Source: Pelagophyceae sp. CCMP2097 (taxonomy: Eukaryota; Sar; Pelagophyceae). Taken from it: a DNA stretch of 11,875 nucleotides. Both the position numbers and the translations under genes were made by a program. Each line of letters begins with the position of its first letter. Within the stretch, counting starts at the first letter, position 1. The notes under the pieces are model-generated. The model had not been told where the DNA came from. It saw only the letters and a list, made by a program, of their open reading frames with translations, and did not search any database. Shown here piece by piece: positions 1 to 7,200 of the stretch. The stretch covers positions 13,325-25,199 of the forward strand of contig MU657456.1 of NCBI GenBank assembly GCA_026770575.1, written 5' to 3'.

Positions 1-780
1 CCATGCCGACGTTGTTCCCGCGGTTTGTTCCCACGGCCGCGCCCATGGCCTTGCCCATGGCCTTGCCCACGGCCTTACCCACGGCCTTACCCACTGCCTT
101 GCCTGGCGTGCCCACGGCCGTACCCACTGCCGTACTGTACCCACGACCGAACACACTGCCATACCCACCGACGACCGCGCCACCGCCGTGCCCACGGATG
201 TACGCACGGCCATGCCAACGGCGGTGCCGACGGCGGTGCCGACGGCCGCGCCCTCGGCGGTGCCGACGGTGGTCCCCAAGGCCGCGCCCACCAACGCAGG
301 CTCACGCTAGCCCCACGCGCGATTCCGGAGAGCTTTTGCTCGCACCGAGACGGCCGTCTCGATGATGCCCACGGCCGTGCCCAAGTCCATTCCCACAGCC
401 GTGCCCACGGTTGTTCCCACGGCCGCACCAATGGCCGCGCCTACAGCCGTACCCACGGCCGTGCTCACGGGCGTACCCACGGCCATGCCCGGTGAGCCCA
501 TGGCCGTTCCTACGGCCATGCCTTTGGTTGTGCCGACGTCCGCGCCCACCGCCGCGCCCCGAGCGTGGGCAAGGCCGTACCCACTGCCGTGCCCACGACG
601 GACCCACGGCCGCGCCCACTGCCATACCTACGATTGTGCCGGAGAGCGCGCCCTCTGCCGTACCCAATGCCGTTCCCACAACCATGCCCAGGCCCATACA
701 CACGGCCGTGCCCACGTACGTACCAATGGCCGCGCCCTCTCGGTGCTGCCGACGGCCGGGCCCACGCCGCAGTAAATGTA
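1..780. repeat. Degenerate 12-bp minisatellite (consensus CCCACGGCCGTG), about 60 units
   Basis: Two blocks (about 1-300 and 362-775) of a degenerate 12-bp unit flank a non-repetitive spacer at 301-361 that holds a CTAG, giving a stop on both strands. The plus strand reads as a four-residue Ala-Val-Pro-Thr repeat and the minus strand as Val-Gly-Thr-Ala. The AVPT phase slips: frame 3 for about 3-140, frame 2 for about 155-307 and 362-560, frame 1 for about 565-605, frame 3 for about 605-750, then frame 2 to a TAA at 776-778. No single frame spans the array. P-T-x-x-P repeats occur in wall or surface proteins of stramenopiles and VGTA-type Gly repeats also occur in algal proteins, so either strand could be, or once have been, coding. 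Other explanations are a non-coding minisatellite, a decayed gene, or assembly indels. It runs to the window edge. Confidence 0.85.
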
Positions 781-816
781 TAGGCAGATCAAGAACGAGG
801 CGCATAGCCGCGGCAT
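302..816 (-). CDS. Possible 5' end of a secreted VGTA-repeat protein (doubtful, phase-broken)
   Basis: On the minus strand an ATG at 814-816 opens a stretch reading MPRLCASFLICLYIYCG, which looks like a signal peptide or membrane anchor, followed directly by Val-Gly repeat units. The frame then slips near 745-750, and the Val-Gly-Thr-Ala repeat continues in another frame as far as the stop near 302-309. This hydrophobic start is the only hint that favours minus-strand coding over plus-strand coding of the repeat array. The slips could be unrecognised introns (a GTACGT donor-like string lies at about 716-727 on this strand), sequencing indels, or pseudogene decay. No family is recognised and the coordinates are only approximate. 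Confidence 0.2.
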
Positions 817-1450
817 AGCCGCGCCCTGGCCGCACGCGTGGTTAAAGCCACTTAATAAAGATTTAATTAGTTCTTCACTTACTGTCTACAAAGTGGTGTA
901 TCACGCTAACACGGCCGCGAGAAAGATTACTAGTAAGCTCTCGAACTTTTCAAATGGAAAAAGCTCTATTGAAATATTCCCGAACCGGTTTCTGGACCAG
1001 CCTCGAAAATTTCATGAACCGGTTTCGCAGATTCCATAAACCGGTCTGACCCCGAAACCGGTAAAAATATACAAAGAGAAACCGGTTTCCCTTTGGGTCG
1101 AGCAGGAGAAAATTACTTTACGGCTCTGGGCCCGAAACCGGTTCACGAAACCGGTTTCCGTCGGCCTCTGATGGCCCTCTGTCCGGCACAGCACACAAAG
1201 TGATTCTTCTACTCGTTCATGGACTGGCCACTCACTCCAGTTTGTTGTGTCGTCCGAATTCTGTGTTGAGAACGCCAGATGGTGAAACAAACGAGTTCGC
1301 CGAATTTGTAACAATGTAACAAGTCACTTGCTCGTCATGTTCACGTCGCTCGCCAGGTTCACGTTCGTTGTAGCCGCGCAGATTCCCTTGTACTTTGACC
1401 GGTTCTTGCCGCACGATACGGTTATCCAGCCAGCTCTTGACGCGCCGCAC
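781..1450. other. Intergenic region with no convincing gene
   Basis: Base composition falls well below that of the neighbouring coding DNA. The frames here are short and lack the G/C-ending codon bias of the firm genes. The main structure is the cluster of CCGGTT palindromes described separately. A minus-strand frame at 1232-1450 (72 codons, beginning at a GTG directly after a CTAG) reads fairly like protein in its first 40 residues and could be a downstream exon of the doubtful 1451-2035 frame. Nothing identifies it. Confidence 0.6.
982..1158. repeat. Cluster of seven (G)AAACCGGTTT(C) palindromes
   Basis: Seven copies of a palindrome centred on CCGG lie in 177 bp, with CCGG cores at 985, 1019, 1041, 1058, 1082, 1138 and 1151. 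The copies at 1078-1089 and 1147-1158 are perfect 12-bp palindromes, GAAACCGGTTTC. The others differ by one to a few bases at the edges. Core spacings are 34, 22, 17, 24, 56 and 13 bp, so this is not a regular tandem array. A weaker outlier, GACCGGTTC, lies at about 1397-1405. Such homotypic clustering fits binding sites for a dimeric DNA-binding protein, but no factor can be named. Confidence 0.75.
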
Positions 1451-2035
1451 CTAGACCTCTGCCATTTGCGCCACGACGCCCTGCGAAGAAGCATCGTTGC
1501 AGCGAGGAGTGGCGCACAGCAGAGTCCCGCTGCGGATGACGCACGCGGCGAGACGGACGCGACGGAAAATGACGCTGGGAAAACGTACGTCGCCGTCCGG
1601 ATTCTGAAGCTTGCCTTCCTCGTCGGCTAAAGGTCGGGAAAACGAGGCTTGCGACTGGTGGGACACGAGCCGCGCCACTTCCGCATTCAGCGGCCTTTGA
1701 CGCACGTCATGGTCGACGAACGATGTATTCGACGACCTTAGCCTGAGCTCCAAAGAATTGTAATAGGCGTTCTGCGCGCAAATCTGCCAGTGCGCGACCA
1801 AATCGTCCGAGTCGATGCTCAGGCCGCCGCCGTCGTCGATCCTCGGGCCGTCGTCGTCGTCGATGCCCACGCGGTCGTAGAAGGCCAATCCGCCGTCGTC
1901 GCCGCCGATGCCCGCGCGGCCACCGCGGCCGCCGCGGCCGTCGCCAATGCCCATTTCCGCCATTTGCACCGATGCGCGCGGCGTCCTAAAGACGCTGGGC
2001 GGCGCTAACTGAAGCAATTTGCGCGCCACCATCAT
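1451..2035 (-). CDS. Putative hypothetical protein exon, Gly/Asp-rich
   Basis: An open frame of 194 codons begins ATG-ATG at 2030-2035 and ends at a TAG at 1451-1453. Its first half (about residues 28-80) is Gly/Asp/Arg-rich with repeated G-I-D-D-D-D-G and R-I-D-D-G-G-G blocks, and uses GGC, GAC and ATC codons as expected for coding DNA of this GC-rich genome. The block around residues 82-95 (LVAHWQICAQNAYYN) reads like ordinary protein. The second half loses the codon bias and may be intron or 3' sequence. CTTCTTCGCAG and a CTAG at the stop are acceptor-like, so the true gene may be spliced. No domain is recognised. The opposite strand is also open (an Ala/Val-rich frame at 1790-2008), so strand assignment is tentative. 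If real, it is divergent from PAF1. Confidence 0.3.
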   Translation of the reverse strand: MMVARKLLQLAPPSVFRTPRASVQMAEMGIGDGRGGRGGRAGIGGDDGGLAFYDRVGIDDDDGPRIDDGGGLSIDSDDLVAHWQICAQNAYYNSLELRLRSSNTSFVDHDVRQRPLNAEVARLVSHQSQASFSRPLADEEGKLQNPDGDVRFPSVIFRRVRLAACVIRSGTLLCATPRCNDASSQGVVAQMAEV

Positions 2036-2099
2036 CGCCTACGCACTCGAGTCGGACTGCAGCTCGGCCGAGTCGAGACGGGACTACTCGTCATTCAAA

Positions 2100-2514
2100 A
2101 ATCGCCCGGTCAGCCCCGCGCGCCGCGGCGACTTCGCACCATGCCGTCGCCGCCTTCGTCCGTCGCCGGCCCTGCCGTCACCAGGGCAGCACCGCCCATC
2201 AGCATCATCCACGCCGAGCAGCGCATCGACGCGAGGACTCAAGATTCAAACGAGATGAGATGAGATGAGTAGAGAGCATAAATATGCAATTTTCTAACTA
2301 AGTGAAATTCTTACAGAAAATCGCAAATGTGGCAGGACTCTTGGGCAGCGGGTTGTTGGGAAAGGCATCCTTTGATACGTCGGATTTCGTAAAGACTTGG
2401 AAGGAAAATCTAACAGCACTAAACCTTTTCCTCGCCGCGCCGCGATTCTTTCGTAATAATTTGGCGATAAAAACTTATCTTTTAGGACAAAAAATCGGGA
2501 TTTCGTGCTCAACC
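2100..2514 (+). promoter_or_regulatory. Upstream/leader region of the PAF1 gene
   Basis: No confident protein gene lies here. A GC-rich part (2100-2250) gives way to AT-richer DNA (2251-2514). It holds a GAGAT triplication (2252-2269), a TATA-like ATAAATA (2278-2284), and a possible leader intron at 2269-2316. A 40-codon upstream frame runs from an ATG in ACCATGC context at 2141 to a TGA at 2261-2263. The PAF1 frame stays open back through 2302-2514, but the first in-frame ATG is at 2515, so this stretch is treated as 5' untranslated. The minus strand also has a 38-codon ATG frame (2226 to 2110) with a signal-peptide-like start. Its status is unknown. Confidence 0.45.
2269..2316 (+). other. 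Candidate 48-bp leader intron
   Basis: The string starts GTAGAG and ends TTCTTACAG, and a CTAAC branch-point-like motif at 2294-2298 puts the branch A 19 nt upstream of the AG. This size fits the 53-bp intron inside PAF1. All three plus frames stop within the preceding GATGA repeats, so if it is spliced it lies in the 5' untranslated leader and not between coding exons. Only sequence motifs support it. Confidence 0.35.
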
Positions 2515-4016
2515 ATGGCCGACGCGGGCGCCGCTGGCGCGGGCGTGGGCCCCGTGGGCGCGGGTAACGCGGCGCGGGGCGGCGAGCAGCGGCCGTCTTC
2601 GAGCGGCGGGGCGGCGGGGCCGTCGTCGAACGGGCCGTCGTCGAGCGGCCGCGCGGCGGCGCCGCGCGCCGGCGGCGAGAAGCGGCCCGCGCCGGCCCGC
2701 GACGGCCGCGGCGGCGAGAAGCAGCCGCGCCCGGACGGCCGGCCCGTGGGCAAGGAGGATTCGCGCTCTGGCGCGAAGCGGCCCGCGGCCGCGGCCGTGG
2801 CCAAGGCTCGGCCGCCGCGCGCGGCGGACAAGGTCAAGGCCGGCCCGAAGCGGTGGCACACCGAGGGGGACTTCCGCGTCGAGTTGAAGATGCAGCATTC
2901 CTTTCCGACAGCGCACCTCGGCCCCGTGCGTCCGCCTTGAAGTGACGTTGGGTCCCGCTATTTGACGCCGCCCCGCAGGCTTTGCTGCGGCTGCCGTCGT
3001 CGCTCGAGCTTCTGACGCGGCACTCGGCTTGCTCGCTGGACTCGCCGGCGAACTGGGCGCTGCACTGCGAACCAGGATTGGGCGTGCAAATCGACTTGAT
3101 CGCCGCTAGTGAGGCCAAGGGCGCCGCGGCGGTGCCGCTGGCGGACGAGGACGCGGCGCTCCTGGCTAGACTGGATGGGCCCAGAGCCGACGCCGACGCG
3201 GCGGGGCGCAAGGAGCGGCCGGCGACGGCAAGCGCCGTGTGGCTGAAGAACACCGTCTACCTCTCGAATAATTTGCACGAAAGCGTCCACGCCTTTAAAT
3301 CCACGGCCAAGGAGCACGCGGCCGCGTTCCAGGAGCTCACAGAGGCGGCGCGCGCGCGGGCCCAGCGCGACGTCGGCGAGCGGCTGGCGGCCGTGGCGCG
3401 GTCGTTTTCATCCGCGCAGCGCGGCGGCGACGTGGCCGCGCTGCGGCACCCGGGCAACCCGGCGCTGCGCTGCGAGGCTTCCATGCCGCTCCTGCCGGAC
3501 GTGGCCCTCTGGGCCAACAACTACGTCCACGTGACTCTGGATCGCGAGCCCGCGGGTTCGAGGTCCGGGTCCGCAAACGCCCTCGTCTCCAAAGTCGTGG
3601 CCACGACGCACAAGCGCCGCGGCCAGCCCGTGCTCTCGGCGTCGCTTTCGCTGCCCGCGCCGTCGGGCCCGGGGCGGAGCGAGGACTACGTCTGGTCGAG
3701 CCAGTATCAGTTAAGCTTCAACGAGTCCACCACCGTCGCCGACCGCCTCGTCCTCTTCGTCGATTCGGCCGCCGGCTCGGCCACGTACACGCGCGAGACT
3801 TCCAAGCGCGTCGAGCTCGAGCTGCCTAGACCCACGCAGGCCGCGCGCGACGACGCCGCCACGCCCGTCCCCGCAGACTGGGACGGCCGCACGCGCGCCG
3901 CCTTCGAGGCCCCCGCCGGCCGCGCCGTCGGCCTCACGCCCGACGAGCGCAACGCGTACCGCGCCAAGCGGCGCGCCGTCGCGAACGACGCGTCCGAAGA
4001 CGAGGACGACGACTGA
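2515..4016 (+). CDS. PAF1: PAF1 homologue, RNA polymerase II-associated factor 1 (two exons)
   Basis: PAF1 is a subunit of the nuclear Paf1 complex (with CTR9, LEO1, CDC73 and usually RTF1), which travels with RNA polymerase II and promotes elongation and co-transcriptional histone marks. Exons are 2515-2925 and 2979-4016, giving 482 residues. The start at 2515 is the first in-frame ATG, in ACCATGG context. Residues 1-112 are a low-complexity Gly/Ala/Ser/Pro/Arg/Lys tail. The Paf1 domain starts near 116 (FRVELK, then FPTAHLGP). It continues with EPGLGVQIDLI (168-178, animal PAF1 TEPDLGVTIDLI), VWLKNTVYLS (224-233, PWMRKTEYIS) and MPLLPDVALW (306-315, MPVFPDFKMW). A strand-rich segment follows with VLFVDS and SKRVELELPR. 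The tail ends SEDEDDD (476-482), much shorter than the long acidic tail of animal PAF1. The sequence is divergent, but motif order and spacing make the call solid. It is convergent with the large minus-strand gene. Confidence 0.88.
2926..2978 (+). other. PAF1 intron, 53 bp, phase 0
   Basis: The donor is GTGCGT at 2926 and the acceptor is CCCCGCAG ending at 2978. Read-through would stop at a TGA (2938-2940), whereas splicing joins the CCC and GCT codons in phase. The joined protein, LGP followed by ALLRLP, matches the spacing of the animal PAF1 motif DPKFLxYP, and the next 30 or so residues stay nearly collinear up to LGVxIDLI. This homology support makes the junction reliable. Confidence 0.85.
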
Positions 4017-4215
4017 TTCGCCACCGCCCGCCGCGCACCCGCGGCCCCGAAACCCGCTCGGGCGCGCGCCGCCGCGTCACGGAGCGACGTCGCGAGGCCC
4101 CGCGCGCCGCGCGAGATTAAGGAACTCGGCGCCTCGGACTCCCCGCCGCGCGCCTATCTCCCCCGAAGAGGCAGTGGCGCCGCCAGCGCGGGACGACAGG
4201 TATGACATATTTACA
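4017..4215. other. Convergent intergenic spacer
   Basis: This 199-bp, mostly GC-rich spacer separates the stop codons of the two convergent genes, so both 3' untranslated regions must fit in it or overlap. No AATAAA signal, hairpin terminator or RNA gene was seen. A short AT-rich patch at 4200-4220 adjoins the TAA stop of the minus-strand gene. Confidence 0.6.
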
Positions 4216-7200
4216 TTAGAGTACATGTTCGTGCGACCCTGGCCGCGCGGCCACGACCGACCTCATGACGCCGGCGCTCGGCGCGCGCGACAGCGTGTAA
4301 AATTTGTGCGACCGGCCCGTGACGACGTTGACCGCGCGCGGGACGATCTGGATCTCCGTCGTGATGGGCGCGGCGCCGGCGCCGCGGTCGAAGAGGCAGT
4401 TGACGTGGAGGTTAAAGGGCTTTGTGCAGAGCGCGAGCTTGTTCTTGAGGCGCGTGATGCGGAAGGGGTGCGCTCCGTCGCCGTCCGCGCCGCCGCCACA
4501 GAGCGCGGCGTAGGCCCGCACGATGGCCTCGGCGTCGTCGCAGATTATGGTCGCGCGCAGCGGGTCCGTGATGCGCGCGGCGTGCGGCCACGACGCGATC
4601 GCCGGCAGTCCTTCCTCGCTGCTGCGGTACTCTTCGACCTTTGCGCGCATGCGCGCCGCGCTCTTCACCGCCGTCGCCGGGCCCGTATTGTATAGCTCGC
4701 ACTTGCTCGCCCAGCCAGGCTCGGGCTCGCGCAAGAGTGCCCGGAGCGCGGCGATATAGGCCGGGTGCGCGGCGAGGGCGACGGACCGCAGCGCGTGCGG
4801 CAGGACCGCCTCGTCGAAATGCTCGCGCAGCACGTTGAAGGGCTCGCCGCCGGCGTTGCCGCCGAGCTCGGCCGCCCAGGCCGCGAGGTGCGTGCCGAAG
4901 AGCGGCGCCTGCAGCACCGCGTTTGGGCCGTCGGAGAAATCTTGGAGCTCGCTTATTCGCGCGCCCCAGTGGGGCTCGGTCAGCGTCGCCGCGGCCGCCT
5001 CTTCCATGACGACCCAGCACTGGAAGTTGGCCACGTGAGCGTGCATCGCGAGGTCGAAGAAGGTATCCTTGTCGCCACCCTCGGGCGCGTCGTCGTCCTG
5101 GCGGCCCTCGGCGCCGTACTTCTTCGAAAACGCGAGCTTGCGGAACGACGCCGCGACGTTCTCCGCGTAGTCGAGACTGCCGGAGCGCCGTCGGTCGTCG
5201 TCGTCCTCGTCCGTGGTGTGGTCGCGGATGAGGGCGTCGAGGATTTCGCGCATCGCCGGCTCGAAGCACTCGTCGATGTCGAGCGTCGGCCGCGGCTCCG
5301 TCGTGACAGATAAGCGCGAAAACGTCGCCGCGACCACGTCGCCGCGGAGCTCCTGCGCGAGCGGGCCGAGGACGGCGTCGACGGCCTTGGCGAACTGGTC
5401 CAGCGTGACACGGCCGCCCGCCGCCGGCGCACACCGCGCCCGCATCCGCACGAGCAGCGCCACGTTTGCGAGCAGGCGCGGCGCGTGCGTCACGAGCACC
5501 GTCCGCGTCCGTATCGCGCGCGTCCAGACATCCCGCAGCGGTAGGAGGTGCACCGTCAGGTAGGCCCATCCCGGTGCCGCCGCGGCGCCGGCGGCCTGCG
5601 CCGCCTTTGTGGGCCTTTCCATGAATTCGTCGTCGAGGATGGCGAGCGCCGCCGCAAAAACGACGTCGTCCATAACGCGCACGTTCATGCCGACGTGGAG
5701 CCGGAGGAAGTCGTCGCGGGCGAAGGCGTGCCGCGACCGCACGAGATCCAGGACCTTGTTGACCTCCTCGCCTTTAAAGGCGCTGTAGAGGCGTACGGTG
5801 ATTGCGACGGAGATGGCCGACACGATCCAGGAGAAGATCTTGGCCGCGACCTCGGAGAGGAAATCGCCGTACAGGATCAGGGCCAGCGCGACGCAGCTCA
5901 GGATGAAGATCTGCAGGTAGGTCGTAAGCGCCATGTGGCCGCGGTTGATATAGGGCCGCATCTCGCGCGTCACGGTCGTCCACGCGCAGATGACGACGAG
6001 GATGATTGACAGGCGAAGGCCGCGGCTCGTGACGGGGACGAGCGCGCCGCAGATGAGGAGCCGCACCTCGAGCGCCACGATTTCGTAGTACCAGACCGCC
6101 GGCCGCACGTGCCGCGTGAAGAAGGCGAGCGCGCCGTCGGACCGGCCCGCGCGGCGGTTCAGCTTGAGCTTGAGCGCCATCGACGCGGGGACGACCAGCA
6201 CCTAACGTGGTCGTGACGGGACGACGATCCAAAGGCACCACAAGCTCCGGAATCACCAGTTGTTCGCGCACGACGGCCACGATTGCGCGTCTCGTCTCCG
6301 GCGTTTCTCGAGCCTCGGCTGCCTCTCACGACTCGGTCAGCACTCCGTCGTTGCTTTGACGGTCCGAGTTTTCCCGTGACGCGGGTGTGATGACGTAGAG
6401 AACGAGCAGCGTCGCCGCCGCGCCCTCAAAGGTGTGGTACGCGTCGCTGCCGCACCGCACCTCGTAGTCGTACGCGAGCCACTGCTCGCGACGCTTCTCC
6501 GAGACGGCGAACCTCTCGGAGCACGAGTAGAACGTGAACATGAGAGAGCAGATGTAGTTGTGCAGGAGCACGAGCACGAGCCAGAAGAGCGACGTGGCGG
6601 TGCGCCGCGTCGACCGCCCCGCGTCGGTCCGCGTCACGTACCTCAAGACCTCGTTTGGCCACGGCGGGCCGCGCACGCGGGCCGCGGCGACGGCGGCGAC
6701 GCCGATTGCGAGCAAGACGCCGAACGCGAGCGGGAAGAGCGTCCAGGCCAGGAAGAGCTCGAAATAGCTCATGTAGTAATAGCATTTCATCGACGAGATC
6801 ACAAACGACAAGTCGAGGGAGATGAAGCCGAGGTACTGGAGGACCGTCTGGAGCGGCTCGGGGTAGTCCACGTTCTCGATGGCGACGAAGCGCGACACCG
6901 TACTGATGGCGTACCAGACCTGCACGGCGGCGACGACGAACCAGCGCGACCGCACGAACGACGCGGCCCGGAGGACACGGCGCCGCGTCCTCGCGATGCC
7001 CGAGCAGGCGATGGCCGCCGCGCAGACCACTGCGAGCATGGCGAGAAACGCCGCGATAACGACCGCAAAGAATATGGGCAGCACCGAATTGCCGTCGCAC
7101 TTGGCGCAGCCGCCGCCCTGACCGAGCGACGATGGCCTAGGGTAACGGCCCGTGCCGCAGAGCGCGCAGAGCGGCCCTTCGGAGTGAGCGGCGCAGAGCT

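Noticed and set aside
982..1158. CRISPR-like array
   Set aside because: The repeats are 10-12-bp palindromes at irregular 13-56 bp spacing with no spacer structure, and the setting is eukaryotic.
1381..1450. LSm/Sm-like motif in the minus-strand frame (VKVQGNLRGYNE)
   Set aside because: Only about ten residues resemble the Sm1 motif. The expected Sm2 motif and flanking strands are not found.
2302..2514. 71-codon N-terminal extension of PAF1 in the same frame
   Set aside because: It would need a GTG start. The first in-frame ATG is at 2515 in a good context, and codon composition changes sharply there. It remains possible only if an upstream exon supplies an ATG.
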